NCBI RefSeq assembly: GCF_012395255.1
Contig: NZ_JAAZQD010000004.1
Location: 434,001-498,000, forward strand
Direction of reading: 5' to 3'
DNA from: Oleiagrimonas citrea
GTDB lineage: Bacteria > Pseudomonadota > Gammaproteobacteria > Xanthomonadales > Rhodanobacteraceae
Length of the DNA stretch: 64,000 nucleotides
Shown piece after piece: positions 54,952 through 64,000 of the stretch (within the stretch, counting starts at the first letter, position 1; each line of letters opens with the position of its first letter). The translations under genes and the position numbers were made by a program. The notes beneath the pieces were generated by a model. It ran no database searches, was not told the DNA's origin, and worked only from the letters and a program-made list of their open reading frames with translations.

Positions 54952-56805
54952 ATGACCGACTCTTCCGCCGTCGCCGCTTCCGTTCCGGCTGTGACGTCCA
55001 TCGAAGCCCTGGAAACCCTGCGCCGCGTGTTCGGCTACACCGCGTTTCGCGGGCAGCAGGAGGCCATCATCGACCGCGTCACGCACGGCGGCGATGCGCT
55101 GGTACTGATGCCGACCGGCGGCGGCAAATCGCTGTGCTACCAGTTGCCGGCGCTGCTGCGCCCGGGCACGGCCATCGTTGTTTCGCCGCTGATCGCGTTG
55201 ATGCAGGACCAGGTCGAAGCGTTGAACCAGGCCGGCGTCGAGGCGGCCTTTCTCAATTCCAGTCTCGACGGTGCGGCGCAGGCCGAGGTCGAACGGCGTT
55301 TTCTCAGTGATGGTCTGAAGCTGCTGTACGTGGCGCCCGAGCGCTTGCTCACCGGGCGTTTCCTGGAGCTTCTGGGGTGCGTGGAACTGTCGCTGTTCGC
55401 CATCGACGAGGCGCACTGCGTCTCGCAGTGGGGCCACGATTTTCGCCCGGAATACCGGCAGCTCACCGTGCTGCACGAGCGCTTCCCCGGCGTGCCGCGG
55501 GTCGCCCTGACGGCGACCGCGGATGCGCCGACGCGGCGCGAGATCGTCGAGCGTCTGGCGCTGCAGGACGCCGAGCAGTTCGTCTCCAGCTTTGATCGTC
55601 CGAACATCCGCTATCGCGTCGTGCACAAGGACCAGCCACGCCCGCAGCTCAAGGCGTTCCTGGCCGGTCACGAGGACGAGTCGGGCATCGTGTACTGCCT
55701 GTCCCGGCGCAAGGTCGAGGAGACCGCCGAATGGCTGCAGGGGCAGGGCGTGAACGCGCTGCCGTACCATGCCGGCCTGGACGCCGAGACGCGCGCGGCG
55801 CACCAGCAGCGTTTCCTGCGCGAGGACGGCATCGTGATGTGCGCGACCATCGCCTTCGGCATGGGTATCGACAAGCCGGACGTGCGTTTCGTCGCGCACC
55901 TGGACCTGCCCAAGAGCCTGGAGGGCTACTACCAGGAGACGGGCCGCGCCGGCCGCGACGGGCTGCCCGCCGACGCCTGGATGGCCTACGGGCTCGGCGA
56001 TCTGGTCACGCTGGCCCAGTTCATCCAGCGCTCGGAGGCCAGCGACGAACGCAAGCGCCTGGAGCGCGCCAAGCTCGACGCGCTGCTGGCGTTCGCCGAG
56101 ACCACGCGCTGCCGTCGGCAGCAGCTGCTGGGCTATTTCGGGGAGACGCTGGAGCAGCCTTGCGGCAACTGCGATAACTGCCTCGATCCGCCGCCGACCT
56201 GGGACGCCACCGAAGCGGCTCAGAAGGCGCTCTCCTGCGTTTACCGCACCGGGCAGCGTTATGGTGTGGGCTATCTGGTCGATGTGCTGCTGGGCAAGGA
56301 CAACGAACGGATTCAGGCGCAGGGGCACGACCACCTCAACGTGCACGGCATCGGCACCGATCTCGACGCGCGGCAGTGGCGAGGCGTGTTCCGCCAACTG
56401 GTCGCGCACGGACTGCTGACTCCCGATGCCGAGGGCTACGGCACGCTGCATCTGACGACCGAGGCCAAGCCGGTGCTGCGCGGCGAGCGCGCGCTGCATC
56501 TGCGGCGCGAGCCGGATCGTGCGCAGCGCCGCGCCAGCCGCAAGGGCGTGTCGGGCGAACGCCGCAGTCTGGATATCGCGCCACATGAGGAAGTGATGTG
56601 GAATGCGTTGCGCGATGCGCGCGCGCGACTGGCAAAGGAGCAGGGCGTGCCCGCCTATGTGATTTTCCACGACGCCACGCTGTACGCCATGCTGCGCGAA
56701 CGCCCCGGCGATCGCGAAGCGCTGGCGGCGATCAGCGGCGTCGGCGCGCGCAAGCTGGAGCGTTACGGCGAGCAGTTCCTCGACGTGCTGAACGCGACGG
56801 ACTGA
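54952..56805 (+). CDS. recQ: ATP-dependent DNA helicase RecQ
   Basis: 3'-5' helicase for recombination and replication-fork repair. The 617-aa product has helicase motif I MPTGGGKS (about 48-55), Ia/[19 protein letters not shown] (about 150), motif [12 protein letters not shown] (about 325), the RQC zinc Cys set ([18 protein letters not shown], about 385-415), a winged helix and a C-terminal HRDC domain ([16 protein letters not shown], to the end). The start is ATG 54952; an upstream in-frame extension is not conserved. Confidence 0.96.
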   Translation: MTDSSAVAASVPAVTSIEALETLRRVFGYTAFRGQQEAIIDRVTHGGDALVLMPTGGGKSLCYQLPALLRPGTAIVVSPLIALMQDQVEALNQAGVEAAFLNSSLDGAAQAEVERRFLSDGLKLLYVAPERLLTGRFLELLGCVELSLFAIDEAHCVSQWGHDFRPEYRQLTVLHERFPGVPRVALTATADAPTRREIVERLALQDAEQFVSSFDRPNIRYRVVHKDQPRPQLKAFLAGHEDESGIVYCLSRRKVEETAEWLQGQGVNALPYHAGLDAETRAAHQQRFLREDGIVMCATIAFGMGIDKPDVRFVAHLDLPKSLEGYYQETGRAGRDGLPADAWMAYGLGDLVTLAQFIQRSEASDERKRLERAKLDALLAFAETTRCRRQQLLGYFGETLEQPCGNCDNCLDPPPTWDATEAAQKALSCVYRTGQRYGVGYLVDVLLGKDNERIQAQGHDHLNVHGIGTDLDARQWRGVFRQLVAHGLLTPDAEGYGTLHLTTEAKPVLRGERALHLRREPDRAQRRASRKGVSGERRSLDIAPHEEVMWNALRDARARLAKEQGVPAYVIFHDATLYAMLRERPGDREALAAISGVGARKLERYGEQFLDVLNATD

Positions 56806-56987
56806 CACGTCGCGTTTTGCCGAATCCGTGCACGTGCGGTGCCATGCGGCGTTGGCCTGCGGTGCGGAAATTCCCCATCCGTACGCGCAGGCATGAATCG
56901 CGTCACAGTTTCGACCGCCTGCCGTCACACGCATGACGCATCTCGCCCGCTAGTCTGAAAAGACTTGTATTCAGGGAGGGGAGCAAC

Positions 56988-58724
56988 ATGCGTTCATACG
57001 TTCGCGTGCTGGCGATGATCGCCGCACTGGTCTGGATCGCGCCGGCGTTTGCCGACTCGCAGACCTTCATCAACGAAATCCACTACGACAACAGCGGCAC
57101 CGACACCGGCGAAGCGGTCGAGATCGCCGGTCCGGCGGGCACCAACCTGTCCGGTTGGCAGGTGGTGCTGTACAACGGCAGCAACGGTTCCAGCTACGCC
57201 ACCTACACGCTGTCGGGCACGCTGTCCGACCAGTGCAGCGGCTACGGCGTGACCACGGTGTCGACGCCGGGCATCCAGAACGGCTCGCCCGACGGCATCG
57301 CGCTCATCGACGGCAGCGGCATCGTGCGCCAGTTCCTCAGCTACGAGGGATCGTTCACCGCGACCTCGGGGCCGGCCTCGGGCGTGACCAGCACCGACAT
57401 CGGTGTCAGCGAAGGCAGTGCCACGCCGGTGGGGCAGTCGCTGCAGCTGTCCGGTAGCGGTTCCTATGCCAGCGACTTCACCTGGCTGGCGCCGGACACG
57501 TCCAGCTTCGGTCAGTGCAATCCGGGCGAGACCTTCGTCGCCTCCGGCGGCGGCACGGGCGGAAGCGGCAGCGGCACGAGTCTGCAGAACGGTGTTCCGG
57601 TCAGCGGCATATCCGGCAGCCAGGGCGCGTTCTCGCAGGCCTACACGGTCGACATCCCGTCGGGCGCCAGCAACCTGGTCATCACCCTGTCCGGCGGCTC
57701 CGGCGATGCCGACATGTACGTGAAGCTCGGTTCCGAACCGACGCTGAGCAGCTACGACTGCCGTCCGTACACCTCCGGCAACAACGAAACCTGCACCATG
57801 ACCACGCAGGCCGGCACGTATTACGTGAAGCTGTACGGCTACAACAGCTACAGCAACGTCACGCTGGAGGCGACCTGGACGGCGCCCAGCGGCGGCGGTA
57901 CCGGAGGCGGTTCGGGTGGCGGCAGCGGCTACTACGCCAACGTCGACACCAGCAGTCCGACGGCGCTGCGCAACTCGCTGCACACGCTGATCGAGCAGGT
58001 CACCAAGATTCCGTACACCGCCTCGACCACCGACACCTGGGACGTGATGGCCGCGGCCGAGCAGGACCCGTGGAACAGCAATAATGTCATCGAGCTGTAC
58101 ACCAACAAGAGCGTGCCCAAGGAGACCGGCGGCAACACCGAGTACAACCGCGAGCACACCTGGCCCAATTCCTACGGTTTCCCGGACGACGGCTCGGACA
58201 ACTACGCCTACACCGACCTGCACATGCTGATGATCGCCAACATCGCCGACAACAGCGCGCGCGGCAACAAGCCCTACGGCACCTGCAGCGCGTCGTGCAC
58301 GGAGTATCCGACCGTGGCCAACGATGGCATCGGCGGCGGCACCGGGACCTATCCGGGCAACTCGAACTGGACCGACGGCATCATCTGGGAAGTCTGGATG
58401 GGCAAGCGCGGCGATGTGGCGCGTGCGCTGCTGTACATGGACGTGCGCTTCGAAGGCGGTACCAATCCGTATACCGGCTACGCCGAACCGGATCTGGTGC
58501 TGACTGACGACACCTCCAAGATCGTCACCACCGGCGGCAATACCACCGGCAAGGCCTACATGGGCAAGCTGTCGGTGCTGCTGCAGTGGGCGCAGCAGGA
58601 CCCGGTGTCCGACTACGAGCGGCTGCAGAACGACACGGTCGAGTCGTACCAGGGCAACCGCAATCCGTTCGTCGATCATCCGGAATGGATCGCCTGCGTG
58701 TTCCAGAGCCAATGTACGCAGTGA
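56988..58724 (+). CDS. Secreted endonuclease I family nuclease with lamin-tail and PPC domains
   Basis: The 578-aa protein has a signal peptide (RVLAMIAALVWIAPAFA), a lamin-tail-like domain (FINEIHYDNSGTDTGEAVEI, about 25-185), a Gly/Ser linker, a bacterial pre-peptidase C-terminal (PPC) domain (about 205-305; DADMYVKLG, TYYVKLYGY) and another Gly/Ser linker. A C-terminal Endonuclease_1 domain follows (about 325-575) with the catalytic NREHTWP and DLHMLM motifs. It would degrade extracellular DNA. GGGAGGGGAG precedes the ATG. The C-terminal Cys pair may form a disulfide. Confidence 0.9.
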   Translation: MRSYVRVLAMIAALVWIAPAFADSQTFINEIHYDNSGTDTGEAVEIAGPAGTNLSGWQVVLYNGSNGSSYATYTLSGTLSDQCSGYGVTTVSTPGIQNGSPDGIALIDGSGIVRQFLSYEGSFTATSGPASGVTSTDIGVSEGSATPVGQSLQLSGSGSYASDFTWLAPDTSSFGQCNPGETFVASGGGTGGSGSGTSLQNGVPVSGISGSQGAFSQAYTVDIPSGASNLVITLSGGSGDADMYVKLGSEPTLSSYDCRPYTSGNNETCTMTTQAGTYYVKLYGYNSYSNVTLEATWTAPSGGGTGGGSGGGSGYYANVDTSSPTALRNSLHTLIEQVTKIPYTASTTDTWDVMAAAEQDPWNSNNVIELYTNKSVPKETGGNTEYNREHTWPNSYGFPDDGSDNYAYTDLHMLMIANIADNSARGNKPYGTCSASCTEYPTVANDGIGGGTGTYPGNSNWTDGIIWEVWMGKRGDVARALLYMDVRFEGGTNPYTGYAEPDLVLTDDTSKIVTTGGNTTGKAYMGKLSVLLQWAQQDPVSDYERLQNDTVESYQGNRNPFVDHPEWIACVFQSQCTQ

Positions 58725-59139
58725 TCGCTGCCTGAGCGGGTCCCGTGCTCCGCTGCGGGACTCGGTCGGCAGGAAAACCAACCGGGCCCGTCTCCTTGGA
58801 GGCGGGCCTTCTGCTTTACATGCCGATGGAGTGCCGCATCGTGACGGTGTCGGCCGGGCTGCCGGGTACGACGTATTGCGCGATGGGAGTCACCCTGCAG
58901 ATCGTCAGGCTGAAGAAACCGAGCCATTGCATGCCACGATGCCGTCCTCGCCTCAGGCGAATGCGTGCGGGGCATGCGTGTAAAGGAGCCCCAGAATGTG
59001 GTGGCGCTCGATGCGGCCCGGCGCATGGTGGGGATGTACCGCCGTCGGTGGATGCATGCGCGCAGCAGTGTGGTGTGGGTGCCGTTCTGCGCGTGACGTG
59101 CGGTCACCGCATAGGTGATGAGCGAAGCGGGGTTTGCGC
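58725..59139. other. Intergenic region between the nuclease and tRNA-Phe
   Basis: About 415 bases without a supported gene; open frames here give no recognisable domain. It holds the nuclease terminator (58785-58815) on the left and the tRNA terminator (59140-59172) just beyond its right edge. The middle part (58830-59130) has no repeat or motif that I can name. Confidence 0.55.
58785..58815 (+). terminator. Terminator-like hairpin after the secreted nuclease gene
   Basis: An 11-bp stem (58785-58795 with 58798-58808, one G-T pair; the tight 2-base loop implies the apical pairs stay open) is followed by CTTCTGCTTT, a weak T-rich tail. It is 61 bases past the stop codon. Confidence 0.6.
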
Positions 59140-59172
59140 AAAAAAAAAACGACCTGCCGAGGGGCAGGTCGT
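59140..59172 (-). terminator. Rho-independent terminator of tRNA-Phe
   Basis: A perfect 10-bp stem (59149-59158 with 59163-59172) and a 4-base loop are followed on the minus strand by a run of about ten T (59140-59149). It begins 8 bases after the tRNA 3' end. Confidence 0.95.
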
Positions 59173-59179
59173 CGAATCA

Positions 59180-59255
59180 TGGTGGCCGGGGACGGAATCG
59201 AACCGCCGACACGGGGATTTTCAATCCCCTGCTCTACCAACTGAGCTACCCGGCC
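59180..59255 (-). tRNA. tRNA-Phe (anticodon GAA)
   Basis: The 76-base minus-strand gene begins GGCCGGGTAGCTCAG and ends in encoded CCA. The anticodon loop ATTGAAAATC gives GAA, and the T arm GGTTCGATTCC is intact. The 7-bp acceptor stem pairs fully. It has its own promoter and terminator, so it is a single-gene unit. Confidence 0.97.
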
Positions 59256-59304
59256 TGATTTTGGACTCGCGTCATGCTGCGTTGGGCACTGCGCGAAGCC
59301 GCGT

Positions 59305-59333
59305 ATTAAATCGATTGCGCGGTGCCGCGTCAA
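59305..59333 (-). promoter_or_regulatory. Sigma-70 promoter of tRNA-Phe
   Basis: On the minus strand TTGACG (-35, 59328-59333) and TTTAAT (-10, 59305-59310) are separated by exactly 17 bases, followed by a GC-rich discriminator typical of stable RNA genes. The start is predicted about 43 bases before the tRNA. Confidence 0.8.
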
Positions 59334-59347
59334 GCCATGCGTGCGAA

Positions 59348-59626
59348 TCAGTCCGCTTCGGGCGGCACGTAGCCCTCCGGCCGGGCGACTTCGCCCTCGT
59401 CGAACAGGAAGCTCTTCATCTGCGTTTCCAGGAACTTGCGTGCTTCCGGGTCGAGCGGATTCAGGCGGTATTCGTTGATGAGCATGGTCTGGTGCGCCAT
59501 CCACTGCTGCCAGGCCTGGCGCGAGATCTGTTCATAGACGCGCTTGCCCAGTGGGCCGGGCCAGGGGGCGAAATCCAGCCCTTCGGCGTCGGTGTCGAGC
59601 TTGGCGCAGTGCACGGTGCGTGTCAT
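59348..59626 (-). CDS. yggX: Probable Fe(2+)-trafficking / oxidative-protection protein YggX
   Basis: The 92-aa protein ([21 protein letters not shown] is its opening) has the YggX features: an invariant Cys at residue 7, the PWPGPLGKR(V/I)YE segment and [17 protein letters not shown]. YggX protects iron-sulfur enzymes and is often co-transcribed with mutY, as here. ATG 59626 overlaps the mutY stop as ATGA. The length is standard for the family. Confidence 0.94.
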   Translation of the reverse strand: MTRTVHCAKLDTDAEGLDFAPWPGPLGKRVYEQISRQAWQQWMAHQTMLINEYRLNPLDPEARKFLETQMKSFLFDEGEVARPEGYVPPEAD

Positions 59627-60669
59627 GCGTCGGACTCCCAGGTGTCGTTCAAGAGTTTGCGTACAGGTGCGGGCAGGCCGAGGGTCTGGATCTGCGTGGG
59701 ATCGCACCAGCGAAGGTCGTCATTATCGGCGATTCGTTTGGCCGCTGTCGCGGCCTCGAACAGCAGCGGCCGGATTTCCAGGCGATAGTGGCTGAAGACA
59801 TGGATGAACGCCGTCAGCGTCTGCGCGTCGTCGACTTCGGCGAGCCGCTTCGCTTTCTGCAGGGCGTCGGTCTCGTTCTCGGCTTCGGGCAGACTCCACA
59901 GACCGGACCACACGCCTTCGGGGCCGCGGCGTTGCAGCAGCACGCGTCGCTCATGATCTCTCAGCAGCAGCATGAGGGTGTGTCGAGTCGGGATGGCGCG
60001 AGAAGGCTTCGGCGTCGGCAGTGCGTCGGTCAGGTCCTCGGCATGCGCGACACAGCGTGACTGCAGCGGACAGTCGTCGCAGCGCGGGCGGCTGCGTGTG
60101 CACAGGGTGGCGCCGAGATCCATGATGGCCTGGGTGTAGTCGGCCAGCCGCTCGTGCGGCGTGTGTTGCTCGGCCAGCGTCCAGAGCTGCTTCTCCACGA
60201 CGCGCTGGCCGGGATGGCCATGGATGCCGTGCAGGCGGGTGAGCACGCGTTTCACGTTGCCGTCGAGGATCGGGAAACGCAGCCCGTGCGCCTGCGCCAG
60301 GATGGCGCCTGCGGTGGAACGGCCGATGCCGGGGAGGGCGGCCAGCGCATCGAAATCGCGCGGCAGTTCGCCATCGTGCTCACGCATGCATTGAAGCGCG
60401 GCACGATGCAGGAAGCGCGCGCGGCGGTAGTAGCCCAGTCCCGACCACAGGGCGAGCACCTCGTCCTCGTCCGCGCGCGCCAGATCCGCCAGTGTCGGCA
60501 GTTGCGTGACGAAGCGCTGGAAATAGTCGATGACCGTTTCCACGCGGGTCTGCTGCAGCATGATCTCCGACAGCCACACACGATAGGCGCTGCGCGGGTG
60601 CTGCCAGGGCAGGTCGTGGCGGCCGTGGCGGTCGAACCAGGCCAGGAGGGGTTCGGCGAGCGGCGTCAC
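59623..60669 (-). CDS. mutY: A/G-specific adenine glycosylase
   Basis: Removes adenine mispaired with 8-oxoG; MutT (also in this window) cleans the dGTP pool in the same GO system. The 348-aa protein has the helix-hairpin-helix [12 protein letters not shown] (about 118), the catalytic Glu ([13 protein letters not shown], about 37) and Asp (LDGNVKRV, about 138), the [4Fe-4S] Cys set C-x6-C-x2-C-x5-C ([18 protein letters not shown], about 190-207) and a C-terminal NUDIX-like domain. The start is GTG 60669, overlapping the asmA-like stop. Confidence 0.96.
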   Translation of the reverse strand: MTPLAEPLLAWFDRHGRHDLPWQHPRSAYRVWLSEIMLQQTRVETVIDYFQRFVTQLPTLADLARADEDEVLALWSGLGYYRRARFLHRAALQCMREHDGELPRDFDALAALPGIGRSTAGAILAQAHGLRFPILDGNVKRVLTRLHGIHGHPGQRVVEKQLWTLAEQHTPHERLADYTQAIMDLGATLCTRSRPRCDDCPLQSRCVAHAEDLTDALPTPKPSRAIPTRHTLMLLLRDHERRVLLQRRGPEGVWSGLWSLPEAENETDALQKAKRLAEVDDAQTLTAFIHVFSHYRLEIRPLLFEAATAAKRIADNDDLRWCDPTQIQTLGLPAPVRKLLNDTWESDA

Positions 60670-61727
60670 TTGACTTCGTTCTGCTCAGCTTGCGCCGCGC
60701 TGCTCGCGGCGGCCGGGAGGGCCGAACCGGAGCGCAGCTTGAGTCCCTTGATCTGCACGTCACCGAACGTCAGCGCATCGGCATCGACGGTGCCATCGAT
60801 CGGCGGCGGCGGAAGCGGACCCGGCGCATGGTCGCCGGCGATGCGCTTCCACCACGCGGCCAGCTCCAGCGGCGAAAGGTGCAGGTCGGCCGATGTCTGC
60901 GGCCCTTCGAGTTTCACGTGCAGGCGGCCGCCGAGGCGGGCGTCGGGAGTATCGGAGCCGACATCGATGCGGTAGCTATCGCTGCCCTTGACGGCCATCT
61001 CGCCATGCAGCGCGATGGCCAGCTTCGGTCCGCCGAGCCACGTTGCGTTGCCGGCGAGCTGGATGCGCGAATCCTTTCCGCCATATCCACTCAGCTTCAG
61101 ATCTTTCAGTTCGATGGCGCCCCGCGCCGTCTCGAGTGGGGTGAACATCAGCGTCAGGCGAAGATTCTTGCCCGACGCCGATTGCCCCGAGGCATTCAGC
61201 GAAAAGGTGCGCCCCGAGGACAGTGCGCCGGTCTGCAGGCTGACGTCCTGCAGCAGCACGCTGTTGTCGCGCACCAGGGTGCCGTTGCGGATGGAAACGC
61301 CTGCGTCGATGCTGGGCAGACTCGGCTGGCCGGTGCTCTTGGTCGGCAGCTCGTTCAGGGCATACTGCAGTTGGTCCAGATCCAGGCGTGGCGAATCCAG
61401 TTCCAGCTTGTTGATGGCGGTGGGGCCGCCGAACAGGGCGCGCCAGGGCACCACGATCTGGCCGTGATCGGCGATCAGGATCGGGTCGGCCTGGTTCTTG
61501 GCGAAGACCTGCAGTCCCTGCAACTGGACGCCCGGACGCGGCCACAGTGTGGGGCGCGCGGGCGCGGTGAGGGTCAGTTCGAGGCCGGCATTGCGAGCCG
61601 CGCTGCGCAGCGTTTCGGTGAAGCGTGCCGGGCGCAGCATCACGTAGGTGAGTACCAGCGCCGCCAGCACCAGCGCCAGCGCGACGCCGGCGACCGAGAG
61701 CAGGGTGATGCGCAGGCGCCGCGACAT
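60666..61727 (-). CDS. AsmA-like exported/inner-membrane protein
   Basis: The 353-aa protein has an N-terminal membrane anchor (RITLLSVAGVALALVLAALVLTYVML) and an AsmA-type bridge-like beta-rich domain with PTLWPRPGVQLQGLQV and INKLELDSPRLDLDQLQ. It is shorter than full-length AsmA (over 600 aa). AsmA-like proteins are thought to move lipids between membranes; the role here is inferred. It has a low-complexity Ala-rich tail. It lies 3 bases past ftsY and is coupled to mutY. Confidence 0.82.
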   Translation of the reverse strand: MSRRLRITLLSVAGVALALVLAALVLTYVMLRPARFTETLRSAARNAGLELTLTAPARPTLWPRPGVQLQGLQVFAKNQADPILIADHGQIVVPWRALFGGPTAINKLELDSPRLDLDQLQYALNELPTKSTGQPSLPSIDAGVSIRNGTLVRDNSVLLQDVSLQTGALSSGRTFSLNASGQSASGKNLRLTLMFTPLETARGAIELKDLKLSGYGGKDSRIQLAGNATWLGGPKLAIALHGEMAVKGSDSYRIDVGSDTPDARLGGRLHVKLEGPQTSADLHLSPLELAAWWKRIAGDHAPGPLPPPPIDGTVDADALTFGDVQIKGLKLRSGSALPAAASSAAQAEQNEVK

Positions 61728-61730
61728 GCG

Positions 61731-62825
61731 TCAGGCGTCCGTTTCCACGGGCAGCAGGCCGTCCACGTAGGCTTCGGCGTCGAAGGGACGCAGGTCAGCG
61801 ATGCCCTCGCCGAGACCGACGTAACGGATCGGCAGGCCGAATTCGCGCGCCAGCGCGAAGACCACGCCGCCGCGCGCGGTGCCATCGAGCTTGGTCACGA
61901 CCAGGCCGGTGACGCCGATGGCCTGGTGGAACTGGCGCACCTGGCTGACGGCGTTCTGGCCGGTGGTGCCGTCGATCACCATCAGCACCTCATTCGGCGC
62001 ATCGGCGTCGAGCTTCTTCAGCACGCGGGCGATCTTGCCGAGTTCGTCCATCAGACCGCCCTGGGTGTGCAGACGCCCGGCGGTGTCGGCGATCAGCAGG
62101 TCGGCTTTGCGCGACTGCGCGCCTTGCAGAGCATCGAAGATCACGCTGGCCGAATCCGCGCCCTGGCCCTGCGCCACGACCGGCACCTGGTTGCGTTCGC
62201 CCCAGGTCTTGAGCTGCTCGACGGCGGCGGCGCGGAAGGTGTCACCGGCGGCCAGCATCACCTTGCGGCCGGCGGCCAGATGATGGTGGGTGAGCTTGCC
62301 GATGGTGGTGGTCTTGCCGACGCCGTTGACGCCGACTACCAGCATCACGAACGGCGTGTGCGTGGTGACGTCGAGCGACTGCTGCACGGGGCGGAGCTGT
62401 TCGATCAGCGCCTCGCGCAGCGCATTGCGCAGGGCTGCGGCGTCGGCGAATTCGCGCTTGCGCACGCGCTGGCGCAGCGACTCGACCAGCGTCGTGCTGG
62501 CGGTGACGCCGACATCGGACGTGATGAGGATGGTCTCGAGTTCGTCCAGCAGCGCATCGTCGAGTTGCGGGTTGCGCTTGAACAGACCGCCCAGGCCGCG
62601 GGCGATGCCGCTGCCGCCGAGCCGCTCGCGCCAGCTGCGCGGTGCTTTTTCCTCCGGCGCGGCGATTTCTTCCGGCGCGGCGGATGGCGCTTCGCGCGTG
62701 GGTTCCGGCGCTACAGATTCCGCAGGCGCATCGGCGTTCTGCGGCGCATTGGCGTCGACATCGTCTTGTGCGGCCTCGCGCTTGGGGGCGGTGGGGTCGT
62801 TTTTCTTTTTCCAGAACTTGAGCAT
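61731..62825 (-). CDS. ftsY: Signal recognition particle receptor FtsY
   Basis: The 364-aa protein has a charged N-terminal A region (KFWKKKNDP, then an acidic Ala/Pro/Glu-rich stretch about 10-75), an N domain (about 80-155) and a G domain with GVNGVGKTT (about 165), the DTFRAAA motif, DTAGR (about 247), TKLDG (about 311) and the GxGE segment (VGLGEGIADL). I used ATG 62825 (MLKFWKKK); ATG 62846 adds seven residues. It is divergent from rsmD. Confidence 0.96.
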   Translation of the reverse strand: MLKFWKKKNDPTAPKREAAQDDVDANAPQNADAPAESVAPEPTREAPSAAPEEIAAPEEKAPRSWRERLGGSGIARGLGGLFKRNPQLDDALLDELETILITSDVGVTASTTLVESLRQRVRKREFADAAALRNALREALIEQLRPVQQSLDVTTHTPFVMLVVGVNGVGKTTTIGKLTHHHLAAGRKVMLAAGDTFRAAAVEQLKTWGERNQVPVVAQGQGADSASVIFDALQGAQSRKADLLIADTAGRLHTQGGLMDELGKIARVLKKLDADAPNEVLMVIDGTTGQNAVSQVRQFHQAIGVTGLVVTKLDGTARGGVVFALAREFGLPIRYVGLGEGIADLRPFDAEAYVDGLLPVETDA

Positions 62826-62925
62826 GAGGCGCGGAAATGAGGACAATTCAGGCCATCATGGTATCACCCGCAACCCACACCAGAGCTGAGCGCGGCGGCG
62901 CCGCGCACCGGCAAGGAGACGCTGC

Positions 62926-63513
62926 ATGAAGCGTGCGAAAGGCGCTGCGGCCGGGCAGGTGCGCATCATCGGCGGTTCGCTGCGCGGCTCGGTGCTGCGC
63001 GTGGCGGATGCGCCGGGTCTGCGGCCCACGCCGGGCCGCGTGCGCGAGACCCTGTTCAATTGGCTGCAGCCGTTCATTGCCGGCGCGCGTTGCCTGGACC
63101 TGTTCGCGGGCACGGGTGCGCTGGGCATGGAGGCGCTGTCGCGCGGCGCGCGTGCGGTGACGTTCGTCGAGCGCGACGCCGCCGCCGCGCGGGCGTTGCA
63201 GGCCAATCTGCAACGGTTGAACCAGGACAAGGGCGACGTGCGGGGTGCCGATGCCTTCGATTACCTGCGCGGTACGGCCTCGCCGTTCGACATCGTGTTC
63301 CTCGATCCGCCGTTCGCACAGGCGCTGTGGGACGATGCGGCGCGGCAGCTGGAGGCGGGAGGCTGGCTGGCCCGCAATGCGCTGATCCATGTCGAGTCCC
63401 CCGTGGAGCAGATGCCCGCGCTGCCGGCGAATTGGCAATTGCACCGTGAGCGTTGCGCCGGGCAGGTGCGGCATGCGCTTTATCGCCGCGCTGCAGCCGA
63501 TCCGTTAGACTGA
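62926..63513 (+). CDS. rsmD: 16S rRNA (guanine-966-N2)-methyltransferase RsmD
   Basis: The 195-aa Rossmann-fold methyltransferase has the RsmD N-terminal RIIGGSLRGSVLRV, the LRPTPGRVRETLFNWL motif, the SAM loop CLDLFAGTGALGMEALSRGA (about 57-76) and the catalytic FLDPPFA (about 126). AAGGAGAC precedes ATG 62926. rsmD-coaD is a common pair, and coaD starts 81 bases after the stop. Confidence 0.95.
   Translation: MKRAKGAAAGQVRIIGGSLRGSVLRVADAPGLRPTPGRVRETLFNWLQPFIAGARCLDLFAGTGALGMEALSRGARAVTFVERDAAAARALQANLQRLNQDKGDVRGADAFDYLRGTASPFDIVFLDPPFAQALWDDAARQLEAGGWLARNALIHVESPVEQMPALPANWQLHRERCAGQVRHALYRRAAADPLD

Positions 63514-64000
<487 letters not shown>

Noticed and set aside
54892..56934. 680-codon minus-strand frame opposite recQ
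   Set aside because: Shadow of recQ; no recognisable domain and no promoter or ribosome-binding site.
56994..58781. 595-codon minus-strand frame opposite the secreted nuclease
   Set aside because: Val/Gly/Arg-rich mirror of the nuclease gene; the plus-strand product has clear domains.
58816..59139. Possible gene remnant between the nuclease and tRNA-Phe
   Set aside because: Short frames on both strands were read; none shows a family motif, so it is left as non-coding.

Overview
The window is high-GC, densely packed gammaproteobacterial chromosome. Gene content and order (pilB-pilC-pilD-coaE-mutT, rpoN-hpf-hprK-rapZ-EIIA-HPr-EI, kdsD-kdsC-lptC-lptA-lptB, purN/purM next to DUF2066-pgsA-like-perM-hda, asmA-mutY-yggX) point to Xanthomonadales, probably a Rhodanobacteraceae member (Rhodanobacter/Dyella type). 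This is inferred from synteny and protein features only. No phage, insertion sequence, CRISPR array or rRNA was seen; the only RNA gene recognised is tRNA-Phe(GAA).

Layout. 1-4.9 kb: start of an S9-type peptidase, lgt, a GYF-AIM24 fusion, thyA, folA, mutT, coaE. 4.9-8.9 kb: pilD, pilC and pilB on the minus strand. 9.1-23.6 kb: a glycan island that separates pilB from the pilins. A rightward operon of four glycosyltransferases (GtrB/DPM-like, GT4, two GT2) converges on a leftward operon: two TMTC-like GT-C/TPR membrane proteins, an acyltransferase remnant, two DegT aminotransferases, a NeuD/VioB-like acetyltransferase, a Wzx-like flippase, a GT2 and a zinc-ribbon methyltransferase. 23.7-24.9 kb: two type IV pilins, each behind a good sigma-54 (-24/-12) promoter and separated by a strong terminator. 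25.3-29.5 kb: an S9 peptidase and a YeiH-like transporter divergent from its LysR regulator. 29.5-38.5 kb: a regulatory PTS locus, hpf, rpoN and the LPS-transport/KDO genes. 38.6-49.9 kb: kdsD, ibaG, murA, purN/purM, pgsA-like, perM-like, hda, suhB, trmJ, exoD-like. 49.9-64 kb: a CNNM protein, DUF47-Pit phosphate pair, SDR, ATL, recQ, a secreted three-domain nuclease, tRNA-Phe, yggX, mutY, asmA-like, ftsY, rsmD and the start of coaD.

How the genes may work together. The pilus assembly genes, the pilins, a membrane-anchored polyprenyl-phosphate-sugar synthase candidate and two TMTC-like GT-C enzymes lie in one 20-kb block. In eukaryotes TMTC proteins use dolichyl-phosphate-mannose to O-glycosylate secreted proteins. 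The arrangement suggests a bacterial pilin O-glycosylation system driven by lipid-linked sugar, with a Wzx-type glycan pathway carrying a 4-amino-4,6-dideoxysugar in the same island. That model is inference. rpoN, the sigma factor needed by both pilin promoters, is in the same window about 10 kb away.
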